The notes beneath the pieces were generated by a model. That model was not told the origin of the DNA. It was given only the letters and a program-made list of their open reading frames with translations, and ran no database searches. From JAGRCP01 sp942490705 (lineage in GTDB: Bacteria; Chloroflexota; Anaerolineae; Caldilineales; Caldilineaceae), in contig CALNXY010000012.1 in the NCBI GenBank assembly GCA_942490705.1, forward strand, positions 806,001 through 870,000: a stretch of DNA of 64,000 bases. The letters are read 5' to 3'. The translations under genes and the position numbers were made by a program. The stretch's first letter is position 1; the number at the start of each line of letters is the position of its first letter. Below, piece by piece: positions 17,047 to 25,599 of the stretch.

Positions 17047-18546
17047 ATGAACCGAAAGTTCTATTTGTTGCTCAGCGCGTTGCTGGTTGCCATGCTTGTC
17101 TTGGCCGCCTGTGGCGGTGGCGCTGCCCCGGCTGCTCCGGCTGCCGAGGAGCCTGCCGCGGAGGAAGCTGCCACTGAGGAACCCGCCGCCGAGGAAGCGG
17201 CTACTGAGGCGGAGGCAACTGAAGAGCCGATGGAAGAGGAGCCAGCTGCTGAGGAAGCAACTTCTTCTATCGACACGTCGCTCTATGGCGAAATGGTCGC
17301 AGTACCGGGCGGATTTCTGGAGCAGGCCGTGGCTGGTGAGTTTGACGGTACCGTTGTGACCGTGGATGGTCCCTTCGTTGAAACCGACCAGGTTCTTTTT
17401 GAACAGTCAATGATTCCATTCGAAGAGGCGACTGGCATTGATGTTCAGTATATCGGCTCAAAGGAATTCGAGGGCTCTATCTCCGTCCGCGTCGATGCTG
17501 GTAATGCACCCGATATTGCCGATTTCCCGCAGCCCGGTCTGCTCGCCAACTTCGCTCGTGATGGTGAGATTGTCGATGTGACGTCCTTCATTCCGCTGGA
17601 ATATCTCCAGAGCGCCTACAACGACAGCTGGCTGGACATGGCTACGATTGAGAGCCCTGATGGCCCCATCATGGGCGGCGTCTGGACGCGCTTCTTTGGT
17701 AAAAGCGTTGTCTGGTATCCAATTGACGACTTTGAAGCCGCCGGCTATGAGATTCCCACAACCTGGGATGAGCTCATGGCGTTGACGCAGATGATCGCCG
17801 ATGACGGCGACACGGCCTGGTGCATCGGTATTGAATCTGGTGCGGCAACCGGCTGGCCCGCCACGGACTGGACTGAAGAGATGATGCTGCGCACCACCTC
17901 GCTGGAGAACTACGATGCGTGGGTGGCTGGTGAACTGCCTTTTGACTCCCCAGAGGTCCGCAACGCCATCGAAACTTGGGGCGACATCTGGTTCAATGAT
18001 GATTACGTCTTCGGTGGAACCAATGCGATTGTTTCAACAAACTTCGGTGACTCTGTTGCGCCGATGTTCGAGGATCCGCCTCGCTGCTGGCTGCACAAGC
18101 AGGGTAACTTCATCACCAGTTTCTTCCCGCAAGACGCGGTCCCCGGCGAGGACTATGGCTTCTTCTATCTACCCGGCATCGATCCGGAATACGGCAATCC
18201 CTGGTTGGTCTCGGGTGATATCTTCTCCATGTTCAACGATCGCCCTGAAGTACGAGCCACGATGGAATACCTCACGTTGCCCATGTCTCTGGCAGCTTAC
18301 CTAGAGACCGGCGGCGGTCTTTCCACTCATCTGACGGCGACGCCCGAGATGTACGGCGACGAGATTGGCCGCGGCTTGGCAGAGTTGGTTGCTGAGGCCA
18401 CCAGCTTCCGCTTCGACGGTTCTGACCTGATGCCTGGCGAGGTTGGCGCAGGATCGTTCTGGACGGGGATGACCTCTTACGTTAGCGGCGCTGCTGACCT
18501 GGATACAGTTCTGGGTGAGATCGACGCTTCCTGGCCAAGTGAATAG
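17047..18546 (+). CDS. Sugar ABC transporter substrate-binding lipoprotein
   Basis: This is a family-1 extracellular solute-binding protein of 499 residues. The signal peptide ends at the lipobox LAAC (Cys21), so it is tethered to the outer face of the membrane. Residues 25-75 form a repetitive Ala/Pro/Glu/Thr linker, then the binding fold starts near residue 90. Conserved stretches include AGNAPDIADFPQPG, TWDELMALTQ and GIESGAATGWPATDW, which resemble alpha-glucoside (AglE-type) binders, but the ligand is inferred. An AAGGAG site precedes the ATG. Two permease genes follow and no ATPase gene is present. Confidence 0.92.
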   Translation: MNRKFYLLLSALLVAMLVLAACGGGAAPAAPAAEEPAAEEAATEEPAAEEAATEAEATEEPMEEEPAAEEATSSIDTSLYGEMVAVPGGFLEQAVAGEFDGTVVTVDGPFVETDQVLFEQSMIPFEEATGIDVQYIGSKEFEGSISVRVDAGNAPDIADFPQPGLLANFARDGEIVDVTSFIPLEYLQSAYNDSWLDMATIESPDGPIMGGVWTRFFGKSVVWYPIDDFEAAGYEIPTTWDELMALTQMIADDGDTAWCIGIESGAATGWPATDWTEEMMLRTTSLENYDAWVAGELPFDSPEVRNAIETWGDIWFNDDYVFGGTNAIVSTNFGDSVAPMFEDPPRCWLHKQGNFITSFFPQDAVPGEDYGFFYLPGIDPEYGNPWLVSGDIFSMFNDRPEVRATMEYLTLPMSLAAYLETGGGLSTHLTATPEMYGDEIGRGLAELVAEATSFRFDGSDLMPGEVGAGSFWTGMTSYVSGAADLDTVLGEIDASWPSE

Positions 18547-18565
18547 GGTAGCATGAGTTAGATTA

Positions 18566-18610
18566 GGGGACTGCAAGACGATCTTATGAGTCTTGCAGTC
18601 CCCTTTTTTT
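18566..18610 (+). terminator. Intercistronic terminator after the binding-protein gene
   Basis: A perfect 14-bp stem (18566-18579 with 18590-18603) has a 10-nt loop and seven T residues after it. It lies between the binding-protein gene and the permease gene and would lower permease expression relative to binding protein, as is common in such operons. Confidence 0.88.
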
Positions 18611-18653
18611 CGATGTCGATTCCAAGTCGCATTCCTGTCGAAGGAGCGAATCT

Positions 18654-19784
18654 ATGCAACAGTCCGATGCATCAAGCAATGACAGCGGTGTCGGCACAGA
18701 GGCCCTGGCGCTTATTGGCCGCGTGCTCCTCGCAGTTGTCATTCCTCTTGCAGCTTTTGCCGTACTCTACCTGGGATTCATGTTCTTGCGTGACAGTAAC
18801 GCGCCCAAATGGGTAATTGTGTTGGTCGCGATCGTTTGGGGTGTTGGCGGCGTTGCGCTGCTCTACTGGATCTTTAACTGGCTTGTGGAGCAACTATCCG
18901 ATGACTGGACCGCCCGCCTCCAGCCCTACGTCTTTGTGGGACCGGCGATTGCCATTTTGATTTGGTATTTGGCTCTGCCTACGGTGCGTACATTCTGGCT
19001 GAGTCTGCAAAACCGCAACAGCACAGAATTTGTCGGTTTGCAGAACTATGTCGCCGTTTTCACTGAGCGATCAATGCAAATTGCACTGCGCAACAATCTC
19101 CTGTGGATTATCTTCGGCGCTACATTCTCTGTGCTCCTTGGGCTGATTATCGCTGTATTGGCGGATCGTAGCCGCTTTGAGCGGGTTTCCAAAGCCATGA
19201 TCTTTATGCCCATGGCCATCTCTTTTGTTGGGGCCGGTGTGATCTGGAACTTCGTCTACGAGGTCAAGCCGCCCAATGCACCGCAGATTGGCTTGCTCAA
19301 TGCCATCGTGGTTGCTTTGGGTGGAGAACCCAAAGCCTGGGTTGCATTGAGCGCGCCCCAGCCTTTTAACTGGATTAACAATATATTCTTGATCGTCATC
19401 GTGATCTGGCTTCAGGTCGGTTTTGCGATGGTGCTCTTCTCTGCCGCCTTGAAGGGTATTCCTACGGAGGTTCTCGAAGCCTCCCGCGTTGATGGCGCCA
19501 GTGAGTGGCAGGTCTTCACGCGGATCATGATCCCTAGCATTCGGGGTACGATTATTACCGTAGCGACGACCGTTGTTATCTTTACGTTGAAAATATTTGA
19601 CGTGGTGTGGGTGATGACAGGCGGGCAGTTCAGCACGCAGGTCGTGGCAACCGAATTCTATCGCCAGTACTTCACGGCGCGAAACTTTGGGTTTGGTTCT
19701 GCGATTGCCATGGTCCTATTCATTGCCGTAATCCCGGTGATGTTCTACAACCTACGTCAGTTTGGCGAGAGGAGAGCGTTCTAG
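18654..19784 (+). CDS. Sugar ABC transporter permease (MalF/AglF type)
   Basis: This inner-membrane permease of 376 residues has about eight hydrophobic segments, two of them N-terminal extras before the core. The EAA loop that contacts the ATPase is EVLEASRVDGASEWQVFTRI, near residue 280. The ribosome site is AAGGAG. It follows the binding-protein gene after a terminator and its stop is directly followed by the next permease ATG. The extended N-terminus matches AglF-like permeases. Confidence 0.93.
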   Translation: MQQSDASSNDSGVGTEALALIGRVLLAVVIPLAAFAVLYLGFMFLRDSNAPKWVIVLVAIVWGVGGVALLYWIFNWLVEQLSDDWTARLQPYVFVGPAIAILIWYLALPTVRTFWLSLQNRNSTEFVGLQNYVAVFTERSMQIALRNNLLWIIFGATFSVLLGLIIAVLADRSRFERVSKAMIFMPMAISFVGAGVIWNFVYEVKPPNAPQIGLLNAIVVALGGEPKAWVALSAPQPFNWINNIFLIVIVIWLQVGFAMVLFSAALKGIPTEVLEASRVDGASEWQVFTRIMIPSIRGTIITVATTVVIFTLKIFDVVWVMTGGQFSTQVVATEFYRQYFTARNFGFGSAIAMVLFIAVIPVMFYNLRQFGERRAF

Positions 19785-20942
19785 ATGGACAATTCCGCTG
19801 GCGGTTCGAGATTTGGGATCTTTTTCGTCAATACCGTGTTGCTACTCCTCTGCGTAACATGGTTGATTCCAACGCTCGGGCTCTTCATTTCATCATTCCG
19901 CTACCGTGACGACATTCAGACAACTGGTTGGTGGACAGTATTCCCTCATCGCGAATACCAGACGGTCGCAACGTTTGAGGAACTGCCGCGCGACTTTGAC
20001 AATGACGTACCCTTTGCCATTCCGGGAGTTACAGAAACTGAAGCGCTCTTCAGCCAGTGGCGCGATGGCGTCACAACCGAAGAAGGGCTGCGCGTGCAGT
20101 GGATTGGCAATAAGCGGATCGGGCGCGTAGAGATTCAGGACCAGGTTTGGACGGTGAATTGGGACTTCACGCTGGAGAACTACCAGCAGGTCCTTGCCGG
20201 CAAAGATTTTGTCTACACACGTGCGGATGGGACGGAAGTCGTCGTTCCCGGGGATGATTTTGTGGGCGCATTCCTGAACAGCCTGGCTGTAGCCATCCCT
20301 TCGACCATTATCCCCATTCTCATCGCAGCGTTTGCCGCTTACGGCTTTGCCTGGATGCAGTTTCCAGGACGGCGCGCGTTTTTTATTATGGTGGTGGCGC
20401 TGCTTGTCGTACCATTGCAGATTGCGCTGGTGCCAATTCTTCGGGACTATACGCCATCATCAACGGTAACCTTGGCTGGAATGCTGTTCCAGCCTGGATC
20501 GCCACACTGGGACTTACTCTTTCTCGCCATTAGCCATTTTCGGCGTGGGTTGTTTACGGCCTTCATTAGGAGTTACCGCTGGAGATGATGCAGTCCGCTT
20601 TTATTGATGGTGCGTCTCCCGTTTCACGGACTTTCTAGCGGCTTTTGCTGCCGCTATCGATGCCAGCGCTGGCTTCGTTCACGACGTATGTTGGCCAGTT
20701 TATCGGGGTTTGGAATGAGTACCTCTTTGCGCTTACTTTTACTTCGGTGCAGCCAACAGCACGTACAGAGTGATTGTCGCCATGCGTCTGGCCGACATCG
20801 TCGGTCTCACGTGGCAGACGCCATTTGGTCATCTTCATGGACTGCGGGGCCGTTATCTCGATTATCCCGCTGGTCATACTTGTCTTCATCTTCCAACGGC
20901 GTATTCGTTGCTGGTCTCATGGCCGGTGCGGTGAAGGGCTAG
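19785..20942 (+). pseudogene. Sugar ABC transporter permease (MalG/AglG type), frameshifted
   Basis: The reading frame starts well at 19785 with a GAGGAG site. It gives an N-terminal membrane segment, a large external insertion (about residues 40-155, as in AglG-type permeases) and the next membrane segments. The continuous frame stops at 20588 after 267 residues. The missing C-terminal half is still recognisable further on but in changing frames: the EAA-loop start EMMQSAFIDGAS at 20582-20617, MPALASF through FIGVWNEYLFALTFT at 20660-20770, VAMRLADIVG near 20776, GAVISIIPLVILVFIFQRR near 20845-20900, and the family-typical ending VAGLMAGAVKG before the stop at 20942. At least four net frame changes in under 500 bp mean no functional permease can be made as written. 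A decayed gene or local sequencing errors are both possible. Confidence 0.85.
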
Positions 20943-20950
20943 TTAAGCGG

Positions 20951-21048
20951 CCTCACCCTGCTCTGACGCTGTAGGCGCCAAAGCGTTCCCTCTCCACCCG
21001 GTGGAGAGGGAGGCGAAGGCTCCGTCCAGGAGCCGCAGCAGGGTGAGG
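20951..21048 (+). repeat. Cloverleaf-like repeat, copy 1
   Basis: The 98-bp element has outer arms CCTCACCCTGCT and AGCAGGGTGAGG that pair perfectly. Inside are three further hairpins: an imperfect GACGC/GCGCC, an 11-bp CCCTCTCCACC/GGTGGAGAGGG, and GGCTCC/GGAGCC. It starts 9 bp after the broken permease gene and is repeated in the same orientation at 21463-21560. Confidence 0.9.
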
Positions 21049-21091
21049 CACCCCTAGCGACGCTGGATATATCTATTGGGAGCGATTACCA

Positions 21092-21457
21092 ATGGCCGCC
21101 CCCCGACGGTCGCCAAGCAGCCGAGAAATCCGAAAACGAGCACGCGAGTTCCGCAGTAATCCGACCCGCGCAGAGGAGCGTCTTTGGTCTTGCCTCCGCA
21201 GTCGAAGACTGAAGCGCCTGAAGTTTCGCCGCCAACACCCAATCGGGAAATTTATCGTTGATTTCTATTGCGCGGAATATTTGCTCATTATCGAGTTAGA
21301 TGGCCCGATACATGATCACCACGGCCTGCGCGATGCGGCGCGTAGGGGATGGCTCGAATCACGCGGCTATACGGTGCTTCGATTCCGCAATGAAGAAGTT
21401 GAGAAGGATCTCGGTGGCGTGTTGGATACGATCCTGATCAAGTGCGGTTTGGCCTAA
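21092..21457 (+). CDS. DUF559 endonuclease-like protein
   Basis: The protein has 121 residues and a PD-(D/E)XK-like fold related to very-short-patch repair endonucleases. It shows the DUF559 pattern: basic N-terminus with RSNPTRAEERLWSCLRSRR, FRRQHPIGKFIVDFYC, then LIIELDGPIH and a terminal GYTVLRFRNEEV. The catalytic Asp, Glu and His positions are all filled. The biological substrate of this family is not known. It lies alone between two direct copies of a ~98-bp cloverleaf repeat, with only 43 and 5 bp to spare, suggesting that gene and repeats form one unit. Confidence 0.9.
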   Translation: MAAPRRSPSSREIRKRAREFRSNPTRAEERLWSCLRSRRLKRLKFRRQHPIGKFIVDFYCAEYLLIIELDGPIHDHHGLRDAARRGWLESRGYTVLRFRNEEVEKDLGGVLDTILIKCGLA

Positions 21458-21462
21458 CGTTG

Positions 21463-21560
21463 CCTCACCCTGCTCTGACGCTAAAGGCGTCAAAGCGTTC
21501 CCTCTCCACCCGGTGGAGAGGGAGGCGAAGGCTCCGTCCAGGAGCCGCAGCAGAGTGAAG
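21463..21560 (+). repeat. Cloverleaf-like repeat, copy 2
   Basis: This is a direct copy of 20951-21048 with only a handful of differences. The first inner hairpin is now perfect (GACGC/GCGTC). The outer arms are less perfect (CCTCACCCTGCT with AGCAGAGTGAAG). The alternation of intact arms between the two copies suggests they have drifted from a common cloverleaf. Confidence 0.9.
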
Positions 21561-21567
21561 CAACTCC

Positions 21568-22362
21568 TTACGTCCCTGGCTTATCCCCAAGCACCAACCC
21601 CACGAAAATCGGCAATTTCATCATCCTGCGCCAGCGCCACGGCTCCATGATGAGGCGATGAAGCCACTCCAGGTGAAACCGCTGCATGGCCAATGGCGCA
21701 CGCCGCGTGATGCCGGCCACGAAGTCAAAGGCACCGCCCACGCCCATGGCCACACCCACAGGCAACTCGCCGCGATGCGCGTCAATCCACAGATCCTGCT
21801 TGGGATGCCCAAAGGCCACAAATAGAATATCGGGCCGGGCGGCGGCAAGCCGTGCATGAATCTCCGGCCAATCCTCTGCCGCTGGCGAGCCGCTATGCGC
21901 TCCGGCCACCTGGAGTTCGGGATAGCGCGCCACCAGCCGCCGCGCCGTCTCTGCCGCCACACCCGGGGCCGCACCAAGGAAGTAGACCTGCCAGCCCTTA
22001 CGCGCGGCCTCCGCACAGATCTGATAGATCCCATCCGATCCGGTGACCCGCTCGCTGAGGGCCACGCCTTGGCGGCGAGCAGCCCACAGGATGCCAGCGC
22101 CATCCGGCACGCGCAGATCGGCCCGCGCCAGCGCCGCAGCAAAGGCGGGATCGTGCTGCGCGTCGACGATGAACTCGGGGTTGACGGTGCAGATCTGCCG
22201 GCAGGTCGAGCTCTGCTGCGGGTGCTTGGATTCGACAAGCCAACGCTCAATTTGGGCCAGTGTTGCAGGAAAATCGACGCCGTGAACGTCGACGCCGCCA
22301 ATACGTACGACGGGTATCGCGGGCAGTACTGTATCAGCAGCTAGGTGAGGGGATGTGGCCAT
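21568..22362 (-). CDS. WecG/TagA/CpsF-family glycosyltransferase
   Basis: This GT26 enzyme of 264 residues adds a sugar (often N-acetylmannosamine or a related sugar) to a lipid-linked precursor during surface-polymer synthesis. Motifs are TVNPEFIVDAQHDPAFAAAL, RVPDGAGILWAAR, VYFLGAAPGVAAE, ILFVAFGHPKQDLWI and GVGGAFDFVAG, in family order. It lies 6 bp downstream of another glycosyltransferase gene on the same strand, so the two form a small operon for a surface glycan. The polymer is unknown. Confidence 0.94.
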   Translation of the reverse strand: MATSPHLAADTVLPAIPVVRIGGVDVHGVDFPATLAQIERWLVESKHPQQSSTCRQICTVNPEFIVDAQHDPAFAAALARADLRVPDGAGILWAARRQGVALSERVTGSDGIYQICAEAARKGWQVYFLGAAPGVAAETARRLVARYPELQVAGAHSGSPAAEDWPEIHARLAAARPDILFVAFGHPKQDLWIDAHRGELPVGVAMGVGGAFDFVAGITRRAPLAMQRFHLEWLHRLIMEPWRWRRMMKLPIFVGLVLGDKPGT

Positions 22363-22368
22363 CTGCGG

Positions 22369-23520
22369 CTATTGGTTGCCTTGTGCGGCGGCGGCTTCGA
22401 GCACGGCTAGCGTCTCAGCGGCGGCCTTGTCCCAGGAAAAGCGTTTGACATTCTCGTGACCGGCGGCAATCAATTCCTGGCGCAGGGTCTCGTCCTGGCT
22501 CAGGCGCAGCATGGCGGCTGCCATCGCTTCAGTGTCGTTTGGATCAACCAGCAGCGCGGCGTCGCCGGCCACTTCGGGCAAAGAGGAATTGTTGGATGTC
22601 ATGACGGGCACTCCCAGCTGTTGCGCTTCCAGTACGGGCAGGCCAAAACCCTCATGGAGCGACGGAAAACAGAAAAAATCGGCCGCTTGCAGCAGCGCCA
22701 CCCGCTCGTCCTCACTGATGTAGCCGGTAAGGTGTATGCGGTCCGCCAGTTCCAGGGTAGCGGGCAATGCCTGGAGCGACTCACTCAGCCAGCCCAGATT
22801 GCCGGCCAGGACGAGATCCCACTGCAGGTCGTGCTGGGCAGCAAGCACGGCATAGGCCTCCATGAGGCGGCGGAGGTTCTTGCGCGGCTGAATCGTGCCC
22901 AGAAATAGGGCAAAGGGGCGTTGCAAACCCAGCGCTGTGCACACGTCAGCCACCATACCTTTGCTTAGCAACTGTGGCTGAATACCGGCGGCCTCATGAA
23001 CAACGTGAATCTTTTGCGCCGGCGTTCCATAGGCATCCTGCAGGTCGCGTGCGGTCGCCTCGCTCACACAGATGATTGCAGTAGCCGCATGCGCGCTCCA
23101 ACGCGTGCCGGCTTCCAGATACCAGCGTTGACGCGGGGTGTGGGCCTCGGGAAAGTGACGAAATCCCAGGTCGTGGACCGTGATGACGCTGGGCGGCAAC
23201 AGGCGCCGGCGGGGCGAGAACGGCAGCACGTGGGCGGGCACAAAGAGTACGTCGGGGGGGCGACGGATCACTTCGGGGCCCAGCGCACGATGTGTCCAAA
23301 CGGGGCGGGCGTCCAAGACGCAGATTTCAGCATTGTGCACTGCTTGCTTCCTGCTGACAAGCAAGGCATCCAAATCGACGTCGTCATCTGTATAGAGGCG
23401 CCACGCATGCGCGGACGCGGCCGGCAAGGCCAACAGGTGGCGCGTGATTTCCAGCGAATAGCGCTCCGTACCGGTGAGAATTGCGCGTAGTGAACGGGAT
23501 GCGTCAATGCCGATTTCCAT
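22369..23520 (-). CDS. GT4-family glycosyltransferase
   Basis: This is a GT-B retaining glycosyltransferase of 383 residues. The C-terminal half holds ALFLGTIQPRKNLRRLMEAY, HLTGYISEDERVALLQAADF and the nucleotide-sugar site FPSLHEGFGLPVLEAQQLG, including the conserved E-x7-E arrangement. The N-terminal domain begins MEIGIDASRSLRAILTGTERYS, so I start at ATG 23520 although the frame is open to 23586. It is first in a two-gene operon with the WecG-like gene. Confidence 0.92.
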   Translation of the reverse strand: MEIGIDASRSLRAILTGTERYSLEITRHLLALPAASAHAWRLYTDDDVDLDALLVSRKQAVHNAEICVLDARPVWTHRALGPEVIRRPPDVLFVPAHVLPFSPRRRLLPPSVITVHDLGFRHFPEAHTPRQRWYLEAGTRWSAHAATAIICVSEATARDLQDAYGTPAQKIHVVHEAAGIQPQLLSKGMVADVCTALGLQRPFALFLGTIQPRKNLRRLMEAYAVLAAQHDLQWDLVLAGNLGWLSESLQALPATLELADRIHLTGYISEDERVALLQAADFFCFPSLHEGFGLPVLEAQQLGVPVMTSNNSSLPEVAGDAALLVDPNDTEAMAAAMLRLSQDETLRQELIAAGHENVKRFSWDKAAAETLAVLEAAAAQGNQ

Positions 23521-23875
23521 GGCGATCAATGACCTGAAATCACTGCACGGATGCGCCGGGGCTTGGCGGCTGGCGCATTCACCCACGCCACAGGACCCGC
23601 CACCTTTGACGGAAATTTGTGTGCTATGAACTTTGTCGCTTTTTGTGCTAGAATGATTGCCATAATACCCAAGCGCTTCATTGGCGTGTTGACGTGCATA
23701 CTATCAGCCTGTGATTGGCGCGTCAACCTGTTTGTATCGGCAGTTTCAGTTTCCCTTCGACCCGACGAGCCAGGCCATCTTTGTCCATTTTGGAACGCGG
23801 TCAGCACACCAAACGTCCATAGGGTGCTGGTTGTAGATAGTCGAAACACGCTCAGCTTGAAAATGATTGGCAGGC
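23521..23875. other. Intergenic region between divergent genes
   Basis: This 355-bp divergent region has no gene I can support. It holds an extended -10 for rightward transcription (TAGAAT at 23649-23654 preceded by TG), which could drive the following small membrane protein and SH3-domain genes. The -35 is weak. Confidence 0.4.
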
Positions 23876-24223
23876 ATGAACTGGCAGACATTGATTATCG
23901 ACGCGTTTTGGATCCTCGGCCTGGCCGGTTTGCTGGCAACGATTAGTTATGCCGCGTGGTACGCTTCCTCTCGTGGCCGCCGTATGAGCGATCTGCTTCG
24001 CACGCCGCGCCTCTTGACGCCACTCTGCCTGAGCCTTGAGCTCTTTAGCATTGGCGTGGCAGCGAGTGGATTAACTGCCTTTCACCAGGCGCCGTGGTGG
24101 GAAACCATTGCTTGGTCTATCTTTGTCGTTCTCTTTGGCGTACAGACTATCATTTACGGCGTAGCGGGTACTCGTTACGGCTGGGACACACCCGTAGAAG
24201 GGAGAAACCATGAGCGATCGTAA
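23876..24223 (+). CDS. Small hypothetical membrane protein
   Basis: The protein has 115 residues and three hydrophobic segments: about 4-27 (LIIDAFWILGLAGLLATISYAAWY), 49-68 and 74-95. I do not recognise a family. A TTG start three codons upstream is possible, but ATG 23876 is more likely. The end overlaps the next gene by 14 bp on the same strand, so the two are probably translated together. Confidence 0.65.
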   Translation: MNWQTLIIDAFWILGLAGLLATISYAAWYASSRGRRMSDLLRTPRLLTPLCLSLELFSIGVAASGLTAFHQAPWWETIAWSIFVVLFGVQTIIYGVAGTRYGWDTPVEGRNHERS

Positions 24224-25511
24224 TTCCATGGATGACTGGCAACTTCAAGAGTCTCCCGATTCCGGCGATCAGTGGCAGCTTCTCGATCAGGAGCAAAATC
24301 TGGCTGAGAATCTGCAACTGCAGGAAGCGCCTGCCGGGGCCGAGCAATGGCGGCCCGTTGCGTACGAGGAAACGCCCTCCCGCAGGACCGGATGGATTCT
24401 GCCCTCGATGATTATTTTGGCACTCCTCGCGGTCCTTGGCTATATCGGCTGGCTTGCCATAAATGGCTTCGATATTGGCGTTCCTGCCAGCCCTCCGCCC
24501 GTCACGGAACCGGCCGAGGGCGGCGAGTCCGAGCCTGGTGTTGTCGCGGTCGCAACCCAGACGGAAGCGCCCCCCACAGCCACAGCGTTACCGCCGACGG
24601 CCACGCCGCTACCGGAACCAACGGCCATGCCCACGGCGGTCATGGTGGCCCAGCGAGTTGCCACGATACTCAGTACTTATGGCCTCAACGCTCGTCTTGA
24701 ACCGGGTGGCGAGGGCGAGGTCGAACGCATCCTGGAAGAGGGCGTAACCGGCGTTGTGGTGAACGAGGAGGATGGGTGGATTCAGATTGAGCTGGAGTCT
24801 GGCGAACGTTTCTGGATATCCGCTTCAGAAGAACTGGTTCGAGTTGACACCCAGATGGTGGAAGCACCCGAGGGTGTAGTGCCGCCGGTTGGGGAAGAAG
24901 CCCCTGCCGCGCCGGCGGGCGAAACCGCAGCGCCGCAGGATGGTCCGACAGTCAGCATCGATGCGGCGGCCGGCGTCAACGCCCGCAGCGAGCCAAGCGT
25001 TGATGGTGAGGTTCTTCAGATTGTTCCCGCCGGTACAACCTTGCCGGTGATCGACGTCAGTGATGATGGCGCTTGGGTACAGGTCACGCTGGAAGATGGT
25101 CAGTCGGCGTGGATCTCGACCGAGGTTGTTACCGTCGAGGGTGAACTGGACAGCTTGGCCGCGCCGCCGGCCGCAACCACGGCAGCACCGGAAGAGGAAA
25201 CAGATCCGGCTGCAGATGTACCTGCAGAGGCGCCTGCTGCTACGACTGAACCGGCCGCTGAGGATGTTGCTGAAGATGTTGATCCGGTGGTGACCATTGA
25301 TAACCTGATCGGTTCCAATGCCCGCACCGAACCGTCTACTACGGCGGAGACGGCAGCCTTTGTGCCCGGCGGCGTCGAACTGCCTGCTCTGGGACGCAGC
25401 GCCGACAGTAACTGGGTACAGGTCGAATTGGAAGACGGCGCCACGGCTTGGATCTTCTCCGGCTCAATCACGCTCAATGTGCCGCTGGACACGTTGCCCG
25501 ACGTTGAATAG
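24210..25511 (+). CDS. Membrane-anchored protein with three bacterial SH3 domains
   Basis: This is a 433-residue single-pass protein. The cytoplasmic N-terminus (1-60) carries short repeats of a WQLQE type: DDWQLQE, DQWQLLD, NLQLQE. The membrane segment spans about 63-86. The outside part has a Pro/Thr/Ala-rich linker and three SH3_3-like domains at roughly 148-211, 248-310 and 363-425, each with an NARxEPs core followed by a WVQVxLExGxxAWI strand. Such domains often bind cell-wall material. The ribosome site is AAGGGAG. It follows a small membrane protein gene with 14 bp overlap and ends at a terminator. Confidence 0.85.
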   Translation: MSDRNSMDDWQLQESPDSGDQWQLLDQEQNLAENLQLQEAPAGAEQWRPVAYEETPSRRTGWILPSMIILALLAVLGYIGWLAINGFDIGVPASPPPVTEPAEGGESEPGVVAVATQTEAPPTATALPPTATPLPEPTAMPTAVMVAQRVATILSTYGLNARLEPGGEGEVERILEEGVTGVVVNEEDGWIQIELESGERFWISASEELVRVDTQMVEAPEGVVPPVGEEAPAAPAGETAAPQDGPTVSIDAAAGVNARSEPSVDGEVLQIVPAGTTLPVIDVSDDGAWVQVTLEDGQSAWISTEVVTVEGELDSLAAPPAATTAAPEEETDPAADVPAEAPAATTEPAAEDVAEDVDPVVTIDNLIGSNARTEPSTTAETAAFVPGGVELPALGRSADSNWVQVELEDGATAWIFSGSITLNVPLDTLPDVE

Positions 25512-25542
25512 CGTCCGTCAACTCACTCTGCAACAATAAAAG

Positions 25543-25577
25543 AGCCCCTGACACGCTGGTCGCGTCAGGGGCTTTCG
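25543..25577 (+). terminator. Terminator after the SH3-domain gene
   Basis: A 10-bp perfect stem (25543-25552 with 25564-25573, AGCCCCTGAC and its complement) has an 11-nt loop and a short T-run. The next gene starts 26 bp later. Confidence 0.75.
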
Positions 25578-25599
25578 ATTTACCTCTGGAGGTTGGATT

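Noticed and set aside
19785..20942. Programmed frameshifting in the permease gene
   Set aside because: At least four shifts without slippery sequences would be needed; decay or sequence error is far more likely.
20951..21560. CRISPR array
   Set aside because: There are only two copies, each palindromic and about 98 bp, separated by a gene.
23551..23946. Rightward open frame upstream of the small membrane protein
   Set aside because: Its composition is irregular, it overlaps the next gene in another frame and shows no known domain.
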